The notes under the pieces: generated by a model
Told to the model about the DNA's origin: nothing
The model's input: only the letters and a program-made list of their open reading frames with translations
The model's database searches: none
Translations under genes and position numbers: made by a program
NCBI RefSeq assembly: GCF_027922145.1
Contig: NZ_BSFC01000002.1
Coordinates: 46,960 to 110,959, forward strand
Source of the DNA: Novosphingobium resinovorum
GTDB taxonomy: Bacteria; Pseudomonadota; Alphaproteobacteria; Sphingomonadales; Sphingomonadaceae
Length of the DNA stretch: 64,000 nucleotides
Reading direction: 5' to 3'
Shown: positions 14,920 to 23,312 of the stretch, in pieces
Numbering within the stretch: the stretch's first letter is position 1
Layout of the letters: every line of letters starts with the position of its first letter

Positions 14920-15667
14920 TCGCTGGCGTGCACCTGCACCCGATCCGCGCAAGGTCGCGTGGATCGGGGCGCAGGACTATGCCCATCGCGGGCTACACGG
15001 TTCGGGCGTGCCGGAGAACTCGCGGGCGGCCTTTGCCAGGGCCATCGCGGCAGGCAACGGCATCGAACTGGACGTGCAGCGTTCCGGTGATGGGCAACCG
15101 GTCGTCTTCCATGACGATACGCTCGACCGCCTGACCGGCGAGAGCGGCCCCACCGAGCGCCGCAGCGCCGCGCAGCTGGGCACGATAACTCTGTCGGGCA
15201 CGGCAGAGACCATTCCGACCCTGCGGCAGGTTCTGGCGCAAGTCGGCGGCAGGGTGCCGGTGCTCATCGAGATCAAGTCCGACCGCAAGGCGCGCATCGC
15301 CGCGCTGTGTCTGGCGGTGCGCCGGGTGCTGGAGGGCTATACCGGCAACCATGCCGTCATGAGTTTCGACCCGCGCGTATCGCGCTGGTACTGGCGCCAT
15401 TCGCCCCACACCGTGCGCGGCCTCATCATTTCCGAGGGTGAGGATCGCGCGTTGGCGGGCAAGATCCGTCGCCGTCTGTGGCTCTGGCATGCGCGGCCGG
15501 ATTTTCTCGCCTACGACGTGCGCGATCTGCCGAGCCGCTTCGCCGCCACCCAGCGCCGCCGGGGCCTGCCGGTCGCGACCTGGACGGTGCGCGCGCCCGA
15601 GCACGACGAGCGCGCCGCCGCTTACGCCGATGCGGCCATTTTCGAGATTCGCGAAGGGGACGCGTGA
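14900..15667 (+). CDS. Glycerophosphodiester phosphodiesterase family protein
   Basis: 255 residues from a TTG at 14900, inside the end of the RidA gene (20-base overlap). No ATG gives a protein-like N-terminus, and the reading before 14900 is a shifted shadow of RidA. The active-site pattern is AHRGLHGSGVPENSRAAFARAI (His/Arg/Glu/Asn), ELDVQRSGDGQPVVFHDDTLDRLTG (Glu, Asp, catalytic His) and LIEIKSD (Glu, Lys). It should hydrolyse glycerophosphodiesters to glycerol-3-phosphate, probably in the cytoplasm because no signal peptide is seen. The start codon is the main uncertainty. Confidence 0.87.
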   Translation: MPFALLDRWRAPAPDPRKVAWIGAQDYAHRGLHGSGVPENSRAAFARAIAAGNGIELDVQRSGDGQPVVFHDDTLDRLTGESGPTERRSAAQLGTITLSGTAETIPTLRQVLAQVGGRVPVLIEIKSDRKARIAALCLAVRRVLEGYTGNHAVMSFDPRVSRWYWRHSPHTVRGLIISEGEDRALAGKIRRRLWLWHARPDFLAYDVRDLPSRFAATQRRRGLPVATWTVRAPEHDERAAAYADAAIFEIREGDA

Positions 15668-16800
15668 GCGAGGGCGCCTTCACCGCCCGCCTGCTCGGCG
15701 CCGTGGGCGATCTGCCCGCCGATCAGTGGGATGCGTTGACTGATGGGGCGAATCCCTTCGTCGCTCACGCCTTCCTCACTGCGATGGAGGAATCGGGCAG
15801 CGTCGGCGGCCGCAGCGGCTGGACGCCATTACCGCTGGTGATCGACGGTCCTGACGGCAGCCTCGCCGCCGCGCTTCCGGCCTACCTGAAGGAGCACTCG
15901 CAGGGCGAGTACGTCTTCGACCATGCCTGGGCCGATGCCTGGCACCGGGCCGGCGGCTCGTACTATCCCAAGCTGCAGATTGCGGTACCTTTCACCCCGG
16001 CCACCGGCCCGCGCCTGCTGACACCGCATCCCGAACTCATGCTGCCGCTACTGCGCGCGGCGGAGACGCTGTGCCGTGACAATGGCCTCTCCTCCGCCCA
16101 CGCGACCTTCATCGAACCGGCGCAGGTCCCCGTGTTCCAGAACGCCGGGTGGCTGCTGCGCGAGGACATTCAGTTTCATTGGGAGAATCGCGGCTACGCG
16201 ACTTTCGACGATTTCCTCGGGCAACTGTCGTCGCGCAAGCGCAAGGATCTGCGCAAGGAACGGGAGAAAGCGCAGGAGGGCGTCGAGATTCGCGCTCTGT
16301 CAGGCGAGGAGATCACCGAGGCGCACTGGGAAGCGTTCTGGGATTTCTACCAGGACACAGGCGCGCACAAATGGGGACGCCCCTATCTTACGCGCGAGGC
16401 GTTCAGCCTGCTGGGCGAGACGATGGCCGATCGCATCCTGATGGTGCTGGCCTTCCTAGACGGGCACCCGGTGGCGGGCGCGCTGAACTTCATCGGCGAG
16501 GAGGCGCTGTACGGACGCTATTGGGGCGCCGTCGTCGACAAGCCGTTCCTGCACTTCGAACTGTGCTACTATCAGGCGATCGATGTCGCGATCCGGCTGG
16601 GCCTAGGCCGTGTCGAAGCGGGCGCGCAGGGCGGGCACAAGCTGGCGCGAGGATACGAGCCGGTGCGCACGATCTCAGCGCACTACATCGTCCACGACGG
16701 CCTGCGATCCGCGATTGCCGAATATCTCGAGCAGGAGCGGGCAGGGATCGCCACCGACCAGCTCCGGCTTGGCGGGCATTCGCCCTTCCGCAAGGCCTAG
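15664..16800 (+). CDS. FemAB/GNAT-like acyltransferase family protein (DUF482 type)
   Basis: 378 residues from a GTG that overlaps the upstream stop (GTGA). The pattern NPFVAHAFLTAMEESGSVGG, then SRKRKDLRKEREKAQEG, TGAHKWGRPYLTREAF and YYQAIDVAIRLGLGRVEAGAQGGHKLARGYEP is diagnostic of the PF04339 FemAB-like family, related to GNAT enzymes and often labelled peptidoglycan biosynthesis/recognition. The actual acceptor is unknown. Last gene of the 13.5-16.8 kb run and convergent with the Sel1 gene. Confidence 0.85.
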   Translation: MSEGAFTARLLGAVGDLPADQWDALTDGANPFVAHAFLTAMEESGSVGGRSGWTPLPLVIDGPDGSLAAALPAYLKEHSQGEYVFDHAWADAWHRAGGSYYPKLQIAVPFTPATGPRLLTPHPELMLPLLRAAETLCRDNGLSSAHATFIEPAQVPVFQNAGWLLREDIQFHWENRGYATFDDFLGQLSSRKRKDLRKEREKAQEGVEIRALSGEEITEAHWEAFWDFYQDTGAHKWGRPYLTREAFSLLGETMADRILMVLAFLDGHPVAGALNFIGEEALYGRYWGAVVDKPFLHFELCYYQAIDVAIRLGLGRVEAGAQGGHKLARGYEPVRTISAHYIVHDGLRSAIAEYLEQERAGIATDQLRLGGHSPFRKA

Positions 16801-16801
16801 C

Positions 16802-17137
16802 TCAGGCAGCCTTGCGGACCGTCGCGCCCAGCCACTGGCGCGCGCGGCGCTGGGCTTCGGCGATTTCACGGGCCGTCATGTCGTCGGCGACTTCAGCGCG
16901 GCAGACGGTAGCTTCCTCGTGCCCGCCCACGGCGGCGAGGTTGAACCACTTGTGCGCTTCGATGAGGTCGCAGGGGGCGCCGTGGCTGCCGGTCGAGAAG
17001 GCGACACCGAGATCGAAATAAGCCGAGGCATCGCCCTGCGCGGCGGCGGACAGCGCCTCGGCGATGAGCATGTCGCCTGCGAAGTCGTTCGCGGCGGCCG
17101 GCGTGGCGAGATCCTGGTTAATCCAGACAGTTTCCAT
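16802..17137 (-). CDS. Small Sel1-repeat protein
   Basis: 111 residues from the ATG at 17137 (GGGGAT upstream); longer readings add unrelated sequence. One Sel1-like repeat is visible (GDASAYFDLGVAFSTGS, then DLIEAHKWFNLAAVGGHEEA), a helical protein-interaction module. The C-terminal AREIAEAQRRARQWL is the usual capping helix of small Sel1 proteins in sphingomonads. Cytoplasmic, function unknown. Convergent with the FemAB-like gene with a 1-base gap. Confidence 0.78.
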   Translation of the reverse strand: METVWINQDLATPAAANDFAGDMLIAEALSAAAQGDASAYFDLGVAFSTGSHGAPCDLIEAHKWFNLAAVGGHEEATVCRAEVADDMTAREIAEAQRRARQWLGATVRKAA

Positions 17138-17462
17138 CGTAATCCCCGTGCCTTCAAAAAGGGTTGTGACCGCGTGGACCTCAATCGTTTGCAAATGGCC
17201 CCTGCGTTCGATTTGGCCAATCTGTCCGACGGCGATCAAGAAATGGTTAACGGCGACTGCGCGCAGGCCCTTCCTGCGGATTAACTCTGTGTCACCCGGA
17301 GACGGCGTTAAGAATTTTGTGGATCGCCACGGATATACGCTTGTGCGGTCAAGAGTGCGGAATTATAGGCCGCCTCAACTGCGGATCGTTGTACGGTTAC
17401 CGGAAAAAATTCGGGGCTGCAGGGCGTTGGCGATCTGTGGAAGCACTGCGGAGTTTCTCTGG
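17138..17462. other. Intergenic region upstream of dksA
   Basis: 325 bases with no convincing gene between the divergent Sel1 and dksA genes. It is more AT-rich than its surroundings in the middle. A weak promoter-like pair, TTGTGC (17341-17346) and TATAGG (17364-17369) with a 17-base spacer, points toward dksA and would leave a leader of roughly 90 bases. Nothing else recognised. Confidence 0.5.
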
Positions 17463-17921
17463 ATGGCAACGGCCCTAGCTGACGAAATCGATGTACTCGC
17501 CAAGGCAAAGCGTGCAATTGGCGGCGCCTACATTTCCGAACCTGACGAAGAATACATGAATGAGGCACAGCAGGATTATTTCCGGCGGCTGCTTCTGGCA
17601 TGGAAAAAGTCGATCCTCGATGCGGCAGCGGGCACGCTGCAGCAGTTGCAGGACGGCCCGATTCGCGAACCCGACCTCAACGATCGCGCCTCGAGCGAGA
17701 CCGACTGGGGTATCGAACTGCGCACCCGCGACCGCCAGCGCAAGCTGATCGCCAAGATCGATTCGGCCATGCGCCGCATCGAGGAAGGCGAATACGGCTA
17801 CTGCGAGGTCACCGGCGAGCCGATCGGCCTCGGTCGTCTCGAAGCCCGTCCGATCGCGACGATGACCGTCGAGGCGCAGGAAGCGCACGAGCGTCGCGAA
17901 AAAGTCTCGCGCGACGACTGA
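17463..17921 (+). CDS. dksA: RNA polymerase-binding transcription factor DksA
   Basis: 152 residues. The coiled-coil half contains YFRRLLLAWKKSILDAA and DLNDRASSETDWGIELRTRD, with the acidic tip typical of DksA. The C-terminal part RIEEGEYGYCEVTGEPIGLG then RLEARPIATMTVEAQEAHE keeps the zinc-finger fold pattern but only one of the four zinc cysteines (CxxT instead of CxxC, and T/A at the last two). This loss is usual in alphaproteobacteria. DksA works with ppGpp in the RNA polymerase secondary channel to control rRNA and amino-acid genes. Start chosen at the ATG at 17463; upstream sequence is not protein-like. Confidence 0.93.
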   Translation: MATALADEIDVLAKAKRAIGGAYISEPDEEYMNEAQQDYFRRLLLAWKKSILDAAAGTLQQLQDGPIREPDLNDRASSETDWGIELRTRDRQRKLIAKIDSAMRRIEEGEYGYCEVTGEPIGLGRLEARPIATMTVEAQEAHERREKVSRDD

Positions 17922-17981
17922 TTGTTGGAATCGCGGCACCGGTTTGGGCCGGTGGCGCAATTCCGCACGATCAGGTCAAGA

Positions 17982-18009
17982 CCCGGCTCCGATCCTGTCC
18001 GGAGCCGGG
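17982..18009 (+). terminator. Hairpin after dksA
   Basis: A perfect 10-bp GC-rich stem, CCCGGCTCCG (17982-17991) with CGGAGCCGGG (18000-18009), and an 8-base loop, 60 bases after the dksA stop. It is followed by only a short T-rich stretch, so termination is plausible but not certain. Confidence 0.5.
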
Positions 18010-18125
18010 ACATTAAGCCTTTGTTTGCCATTGGCGGCTAGGATTATAGGCCAAAGCACGGTAGTTTGCCGCGCAATGGCGGCACGATCGTGACGTGCAT
18101 TTCGAAACGCCCGGACGAAGATCGC

Positions 18126-18500
18126 ATGAACCAAGGTGAAAATCGGCAGATCGCGCGCGACAGCCTGTTCCTCATGGCTGACCTTCGCGTGGACGGTCTC
18201 GACGGCGATTTCCGGATCAAGGTGCGCAACCTCTCGGCCGGCGGCATGATGGGCGAAGGCAACGTGCGCGTCGTGCGCGGTACCGTCGTCTCGGTCAACA
18301 TCCGCAATATCGGCTGGGTCGAAGGCTCGGTCGCCTGGGTGCAGGAAAGCCGCTTCGGCGTCGCTTTCCGCGAGGACATCGATCCGCGCCTCGCCCGCGC
18401 TCAGGCCCGCCAGGCCGGGCAGGTCGAGCATATGACCCCCGATTACTTGCGCAACTACCAGGCCCCGACGACCGACGCGACGCTCCTGCGCAAGATCTGA
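18126..18500 (+). CDS. PilZ-domain protein
   Basis: 124 residues from the ATG at 18126. It has RQIARDSLFLMADLRVDG, then VRNLSAGGMMGEGNV and GWVEGSVAWVQESRFGVAF. This is the PilZ layout, but the N-terminal RxxxR c-di-GMP box is degenerate and the second motif reads NLSAGGM rather than DxSxxG. The family senses c-di-GMP; whether this member still binds is open. Single gene between two hairpins. Confidence 0.82.
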   Translation: MNQGENRQIARDSLFLMADLRVDGLDGDFRIKVRNLSAGGMMGEGNVRVVRGTVVSVNIRNIGWVEGSVAWVQESRFGVAFREDIDPRLARAQARQAGQVEHMTPDYLRNYQAPTTDATLLRKI

Positions 18501-18517
18501 GAGGGAAAGCGGAAAAA

Positions 18518-18545
18518 TCCCGCGCGCCGGTTGCGAGGCGCGGGA
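18518..18545. terminator. Hairpin after the PilZ gene
   Basis: TCCCGCGC (18518-18525) pairs with GCGCGGGA (18538-18545) around a 12-base loop, 17 bases after the PilZ gene stop. A run of five A precedes it, so the U-run of a classic terminator is on the minus strand. Function in the plus direction is uncertain. Confidence 0.4.
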
Positions 18546-18565
18546 AATCGGCTACTCCCTGTTCC

Positions 18566-20086
18566 ATGCTGTCCAAGCGCCAAGCCTCGCGGGTGCTGGC
18601 CGTTGCGGCCGCCTTCATGCTCGTCTCCTGCAGTGGCTACGACAATTCGGCCCTGGGCGTTGCCGTGGTCGGGGAGCCGGATGATCCGTTTTCCGAAAGC
18701 GCCGGTCTGTCAGCCGGAGCCGTACTGGTTCGCGCCTCGACGGTGGAGGGGCTGGTTGCCTTCGACGATGCGGGCCGTGTCATCCCCGCCCTTGCGGATC
18801 GCTGGATCGTCACGGACGACGGCCAGAGCTACATCTTCCGCCTGCGCGACGGCAACTGGGCGACCGGAGAGCCTATAACCGCCGAATCTGCGCGCCGTGC
18901 GATCAATGCTGCACTTAAGGCGCTCGATGACGGGCCGCTGGCGCACGACCTTGCGGGCATCGACGAAGTCCGCGCCATGGCCGGGCGCGTGATTGAGATC
19001 CGCCTCACGCGGCCGATGCCTTACCTGCTCCAGCTTCTCGCCCAGCCGGAACTGGGGCTTTACCGCAAGGGGCAGGGCACCGGCCCGATGAGCGTGACCC
19101 GATCGGGCAGCATCGCCACGCTCAGCGCGATCGATCCGGCCAAGCTGGGCCTGCCGCCGATCGACAAGTGGGCCGAGCGCACGCGACAGATCCATTTGCA
19201 CGCGCTGCCGGGCGCGCAGGCCGTGGCCGCGTTCAACGACGGCAGCGTCGATCTCGTGCTCGGCGGACGCATCCAGGATTTCCTGCAGACCCGCTCGGTC
19301 GGTATCCTGCGCGGGACGATCCAGCTCGACCCGGTGGTCGGTTTGTTCGGCCTGCACGTGATGAACGACAAGGGCTTCCTGTCCGAGCCCGCCAACCGCG
19401 AGGCGCTGGCCATGGCGGTGGACCGGGAGGGGTTGATCTCGCCTTTCGGCCTCGGCGGCTGGTCCGCGACCACGCGTATCGTTACCCCCAGCCTCGATGG
19501 CGACCTTGGGACCATCGGCGAACGCTGGGGCGAGCAGACGCTGGATCAGCGCCGCGCGATCGCGGCCGCGCGGGTGAGATCATGGCACGGGCCGGCGGGG
19601 ACACCGTCCCAGGAGCGTGCGCCGGGCGCTCGACAGTCAGGAGCCCACCACGTCCGCTTGAGGGTCTGGCTTCCCGAGGGGAGTGGAGCCACCGTCCTGT
19701 TCAATCGACTGGTTGCCGACTTCGCGACGATCGGCGTCGGTCTCGATCGGGCGAAGGATGCCGATGGTGCCGATCTTGCGCTCGTCGACGACGTCGCCCG
19801 CTATCCGCGCGCGGGGTGGTATCTCAATCGCCTTTCGTGCCAGGCGGGCCGGGGGCTCTGCTCGCAAGAGGCCGATGCGCGCGTGGCCGAGGCTGCGAGC
19901 GCCGCCACGCCTGCCGAACGCGCCGCCCTGCTGACCGAGGCCGAGGCGGAACTGACCGGTGCCAACGTCTTCATCCCCTTCGGCACGCCGATCCGCTGGT
20001 CGCTGGTGCGCGGCAGCGTCGACGGGTTCTCGGTAAACCCGTGGGGCTGGCATCCCTTGATGCCGCTGGCCTGGCTCACCAAATAA
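18566..20086 (+). CDS. ABC-transporter substrate-binding lipoprotein, family 5 (oligopeptide type)
   Basis: 506 residues. The N-terminus VLAVAAAFMLVSC is a lipoprotein signal with the lipobox Cys at about residue 22. The body has ASTVEGLVAFDDAGRVIPALADRW and YIFRLRDGNWATGEPITAESARRA, the hallmark of the SBP_bac_5 family that feeds peptides or nickel to ABC transporters. No permease or ATPase gene lies nearby, so it may work alone or with a distant system. The middle (about residues 340-380) is less conserved and Arg-rich. Substrate unknown. Confidence 0.85.
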   Translation: MLSKRQASRVLAVAAAFMLVSCSGYDNSALGVAVVGEPDDPFSESAGLSAGAVLVRASTVEGLVAFDDAGRVIPALADRWIVTDDGQSYIFRLRDGNWATGEPITAESARRAINAALKALDDGPLAHDLAGIDEVRAMAGRVIEIRLTRPMPYLLQLLAQPELGLYRKGQGTGPMSVTRSGSIATLSAIDPAKLGLPPIDKWAERTRQIHLHALPGAQAVAAFNDGSVDLVLGGRIQDFLQTRSVGILRGTIQLDPVVGLFGLHVMNDKGFLSEPANREALAMAVDREGLISPFGLGGWSATTRIVTPSLDGDLGTIGERWGEQTLDQRRAIAAARVRSWHGPAGTPSQERAPGARQSGAHHVRLRVWLPEGSGATVLFNRLVADFATIGVGLDRAKDADGADLALVDDVARYPRAGWYLNRLSCQAGRGLCSQEADARVAEAASAATPAERAALLTEAEAELTGANVFIPFGTPIRWSLVRGSVDGFSVNPWGWHPLMPLAWLTK

Positions 20087-20099
20087 GCGAAAGCGGCTC

Positions 20100-20546
20100 G
20101 TGAAGTCGCGGTTCGACAAGAGGCTGGAATACGTGGTCAACCCATCGGCGCGGCGCATGGATTATGAGCTTCCGTTCGGCAACGATCCGGTATCGGTGCG
20201 CCGCCGTGTGGAAGCGTTGGAGCGCGTGTTGGAGCGGGCCTTCACGGTGCCGGGCCTCCGCCGCCAGGTCGGTCTGGACGCGGTGGTCGGGCTGGTCCCG
20301 GTCGCAGGTGATCTCGTCGCGGCGGCCATGGGCCTCTACCTCGTTTGGGAGGCGCGCAATCTCGGCATGTCGAAATGGCAACTGGCGCGCATGACCGCCA
20401 ATGTCGGGTTCGATACGCTGGTCGGCGCAATCCCCGTGGCGGGCGATCTGTTCGATTTCCTGTTCCGCTCGAACAGCCGCAATCTCAAGATCATCCGCAA
20501 GCATCTCGACAAGCATTACCCGCATACCCGGGTCATCGACGTCTGA
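20100..20546 (+). CDS. DUF4112 membrane-associated protein
   Basis: 148 residues from a GTG at 20100; an internal ATG at 20157 is the alternative. The pattern GLDAVVGLVPVAGDLVAAAMGLYL and FDTLVGAIPVAGDLFDFLFRSNSRNL, two GxxPVAGD repeats around hydrophobic helices, defines DUF4112. The function of the family is unknown. It lies 13 bases after the solute-binding lipoprotein gene. Confidence 0.85.
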   Translation: MKSRFDKRLEYVVNPSARRMDYELPFGNDPVSVRRRVEALERVLERAFTVPGLRRQVGLDAVVGLVPVAGDLVAAAMGLYLVWEARNLGMSKWQLARMTANVGFDTLVGAIPVAGDLFDFLFRSNSRNLKIIRKHLDKHYPHTRVIDV

Positions 20547-20559
20547 CGATCGAACGGCT

Positions 20560-20769
20560 ATGGGCGGAAGCATGAGATCCGCCTTGTCCGCCATGGCCCT
20601 GCTTGCACTGGCCGCCTGTTCCAAGTCCGACACCGCGCCCGGTCCCGGCGGCGTGACGATGGGCGAGGCGCGCGCGCTCGACGAAGCCGCTGCGATGCTG
20701 GACGAGCGGCGGCCGCCTGTAGAGGCTGTCGCACCCTCCGAGGGGCAGGCTACAGAGGCTGCTCGATAG
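20560..20769 (+). CDS. Small hypothetical lipoprotein
   Basis: 69 residues from the ATG at 20560 (a second in-frame ATG is at 20572). A lipoprotein signal (MRSALSAMALLALAAC) with Cys at about residue 20 is followed by a short polar, Ala/Glu-rich tail without domains. It is 13 bases after DUF4112 and ends one base before the convergent arfB stop. Not recognised; likely an outer-membrane or periplasmic lipoprotein. Confidence 0.6.
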   Translation: MGGSMRSALSAMALLALAACSKSDTAPGPGGVTMGEARALDEAAAMLDERRPPVEAVAPSEGQATEAAR

Positions 20770-21180
20770 TCAGTCGAAGCTGACTTTGCCGCGCCCGGCC
20801 TTGACCGAGCCGCGCAGCTTCTTGCCTTTCAGGCGCTGTTCCTTGCCGACGCGGTTGAGGCGACTCTTGGCGCGTTTTTCAGGCAGCTTGTGGGCCTCGG
20901 TGATAAGGTCGGCGAGGCGTTCGCGGGCATCGGCGCGGTTCGCTTCCTGCGTGCGGAAGCGGCGCGCGGTCAGCACCAGTTCGCCGCGCGCTGTCATGCG
21001 GCTGCCGGCGAGTTCCTTGAAGCGGGCGAATACCGGCGGAGTGAGGCGCAGGGCGTAGACGTCGAGGCGCAGTTGCACCGCCGTCGCCACCTTGTTGACG
21101 TTCTGCCCGCCCGGGCCGGTCGAGGCGATGAAGCTCTCGGTCGCGAGAGCCCAGGCGCGCTCGACGACCTCGTCGCTCAT
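20770..21180 (-). CDS. arfB: Alternative ribosome-rescue peptidyl-tRNA hydrolase ArfB
   Basis: 136 residues from the ATG at 21180. The catalytic GGQ loop is seen in STGPGGQNVNKVATAVQLRLD, and the basic C-terminal tail KRAKSRLNRVGKEQRLKGKK inserts into the empty mRNA channel in known ArfB/YaeJ proteins. It releases stalled peptides from nonstop ribosomes. The start overlaps the upstream pseudouridine synthase stop by 4 bases, so the two are co-translated. Confidence 0.94.
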   Translation of the reverse strand: MSDEVVERAWALATESFIASTGPGGQNVNKVATAVQLRLDVYALRLTPPVFARFKELAGSRMTARGELVLTARRFRTQEANRADARERLADLITEAHKLPEKRAKSRLNRVGKEQRLKGKKLRGSVKAGRGKVSFD

Positions 21181-21866
21181 TCGGGGGCTGCTTCCGGGGT
21201 TACGTCCTCGAAACCGAGGGCGGCGAAGTCGGCAGGCAGGGGCGCGGCCGCTACGATCGGGGCCTTGTCGCCGCGCGGGACGGTCAGGCCGGCCGCGTGA
21301 AGCATGGTGCGCGGGGCGCCGCCCTTGGTGCCGTAGACCGGATCGCCCAGCAGCGGGAAGCCGAGGCCCGAGGCGGCATGGACGCGAATCTGGTGGGTGC
21401 GGCCAGTCTCGGGGCGGAATTCCACGAGGGTCAGGCCGTTCCGTACATCCAGCTTGCGCCAGTGCGTGACGGCGGGCTTGCCCTTGCGCGCCGGGATCAT
21501 GCGCCAGCCGTCCTTCGCGGTGCTGACCTTGGAGAGGTTCAGCGCGATGGTGCCTTCGTCCTCGCTGACCTCGCCCGCAACTACGCCGAGATAGCGCTTT
21601 TCGACTGTGCGCTCCTCGAAGGCGGCGGAGAAGCGCTTGAGCGCCTTCGGGTTGCGCGCCAACAGCAGGCAGCCCGATGTGTCGCGGTCGAGGCGGTGGA
21701 CCGGCGCGGGTTCGCGGTGAAAGCCGAGCTTGAGTTCGTCGAGCCGGTCTTCCAGGCACTGGCCGCCCGCGCGGGGACGGTCGAGCGGAAGGCCCGCAGG
21801 CTTGTCGATGACGAGCGCTTCGCCGTCTTCGAAGAGGATTTCGAGTTGCATGGTGCTTTCTTTCAT
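21177..21866 (-). CDS. RluA-family RNA pseudouridine synthase
   Basis: 229 residues (ATG at 21866; a second in-frame ATG at 21851 is possible). PVHRLDRDTSGCLLLARNPKA carries the catalytic Asp in HRLDRDTSG, and FRPETGRTHQIRVHAASGLG is the second family motif. No S4 domain is present, which points to the short RluA/TruC branch acting on rRNA or tRNA. Target base not predictable. Confidence 0.9.
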   Translation of the reverse strand: MKESTMQLEILFEDGEALVIDKPAGLPLDRPRAGGQCLEDRLDELKLGFHREPAPVHRLDRDTSGCLLLARNPKALKRFSAAFEERTVEKRYLGVVAGEVSEDEGTIALNLSKVSTAKDGWRMIPARKGKPAVTHWRKLDVRNGLTLVEFRPETGRTHQIRVHAASGLGFPLLGDPVYGTKGGAPRTMLHAAGLTVPRGDKAPIVAAAPLPADFAALGFEDVTPEAAPE

Positions 21867-21916
21867 CGTCCCGTAATCTGCAGGACCATTCGCTTGATGC
21901 GTCTTTAGCCTAAATG

Positions 21917-21996
21917 TTCGTCATTGCGAGCGCAGCGAAGCAATCCAGGGCGGTTTGCTCGACTCTGGATTGCTTCGCTGCGCTCGCAATGACGAA
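21917..21996. repeat. REP-like palindrome, family 1, copy 2
   Basis: 32-base arms (21917-21948 and 21965-21996), perfect complements starting TTCGTCATTGCGAG, with a 16-base loop. It lies between the aminotransferase stop and the pseudouridine synthase start, both minus-strand genes. Confidence 0.9.
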
Positions 21997-22004
21997 GGAA
22001 AGGA

Positions 22005-23171
22005 TTATCCCACCGCCTCGGCAATCCGCCTGCAGGCCTCGACCAACTGGGCCTCGTCGGCCGCGAAGCTGATGCGGAAGCCATCCTTCCCGCCGAAAGC
22101 CGAGGCCGGGACGATCGCCACGCCGTGGTCCAGCAGGTGCAGCGCCAGCTTCGCGTCGTCGCCGAAGCGCTCCATCAGCGGCGCGGCATCGACCATGCAG
22201 TAGAACGCGCCGTCGGGCACCGGCGTCGACAGGCCGGGGATCGCATTGATCGCCGAAACCACCAGGTCGCGCCGGGCGCGGAAGCGTTCGCACCATTCGG
22301 CGAGAAATTCCTGCGGTCCCTCGAACGCGGCCACGGCGGCGGCCTGACTGATCGAGCAGGGGTTGCCCGAGGAGTGCGACTGCAGCCGCTCCATCGCCTT
22401 GATGAGCCACTCCGGCCCGGCGGCGACGCCGATGCGGAAACCCGTCATCGCGTGGCTCTTGGAGACGCCCGAGACGGTCAGGATACGCTCGGCAAGGTCC
22501 GGGCACAGGTTCGCCAGCGTGGCATGCGGGCCGCCCGTATAGTTGATCGGCGCGTAGATATCGTCCGACATCACCAGCACGCGCGGATGATGGCGCAGCA
22601 CCTCGCCGATGCCGAGCAGCGTTTCCGCGGGCAGGCAGGCGCCGGTCGGGTTGCCGGGGCTGTTGAGCAGCACCCACAAGGTATTCGGCCCGATCTGCGC
22701 TTCGAGGTCGGCCGGGGTGAAGCGGAAGTTGTCCTTGGCGTGCGTGTGCAGCGGGACCACCTTGCCACCGGCGAAGCGCACGATTTCCGGATAGCTGACC
22801 CACCATGGGGCTGGGACGATCACCTCATCGCCCTCGCTGATCGTGGCGAGCATGGCGTGGAAGATCGCTTGTTTGCCGCCCGCGCTGACAGTCACTTGCG
22901 ACGTCGGAACCTCGATCCCGAGGTCGCGTGCGAAGTGCAGCGCGGCGGCCTGCTTGAGCCGCGAGGTGCCGCCCACGGGGGTGTACTTGGTCTGCCCGCC
23001 GTCGAGCGCGGCCTTGGCGGCTTCCAGCACATGCGGCGGGGTGGCGAAGTCGGGCTCGCCGACCGAGAGCGAGATGATGTCGCGCCCGGCTTCGCGAAGC
23101 TGGGTGGCGCGGTCGGTCATCGCCGTGGTCTGCGACGGGGCGATGCGGGAAAGGGCGGTGGACAGGTGCAT
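22005..23171 (-). CDS. Class I PLP aminotransferase (aspartate aminotransferase-like)
   Basis: 388 residues. Motifs are SLSVGEPDFATPP, VSAGGKQAIFHAMLA, the LLNSPGNPTGACL substrate/PLP loop, DDIYAPI (Asp203) and the Schiff-base lysine in VSGVSKSHAMTGFRIGVAAG (Lys238). This is the I-beta/I-gamma aminotransferase layout common for alphaproteobacterial aspartate or aromatic aminotransferases. The exact amino acid cannot be told from sequence. The ATG at 23171 follows a 28-base inverted repeat lying further upstream. Confidence 0.9.
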   Translation of the reverse strand: MHLSTALSRIAPSQTTAMTDRATQLREAGRDIISLSVGEPDFATPPHVLEAAKAALDGGQTKYTPVGGTSRLKQAAALHFARDLGIEVPTSQVTVSAGGKQAIFHAMLATISEGDEVIVPAPWWVSYPEIVRFAGGKVVPLHTHAKDNFRFTPADLEAQIGPNTLWVLLNSPGNPTGACLPAETLLGIGEVLRHHPRVLVMSDDIYAPINYTGGPHATLANLCPDLAERILTVSGVSKSHAMTGFRIGVAAGPEWLIKAMERLQSHSSGNPCSISQAAAVAAFEGPQEFLAEWCERFRARRDLVVSAINAIPGLSTPVPDGAFYCMVDAAPLMERFGDDAKLALHLLDHGVAIVPASAFGGKDGFRISFAADEAQLVEACRRIAEAVG

Positions 23172-23223
23172 TGTGGGGCGTCTCTTAGAACAGGAGCCGA
23201 GGATCGCAAAGCATCGTCCGGCG

Positions 23224-23302
23224 GGGGCTTCGACAAGATCAGCCTGAGCGGAATTTAAAGACCTGCTCTCAAAACCGCTCAGGCTGAGCTTGTCGAAGCC
23301 CC
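23224..23302. repeat. Inverted repeat, family 3 (CTTCGACAAG / CTTGTCGAAG)
   Basis: 28-base arms (23224-23251 and 23275-23302) with one mismatch; the key core is CTTCGACAAG and CCTGAGCGG. Related arms occur at 39618-39650 with 39802-39833, and single half-copies near 55789-55811 and 60411-60433. It lies between two minus-strand genes. Confidence 0.8.
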
Positions 23303-23312
23303 ATCAGGCCAT

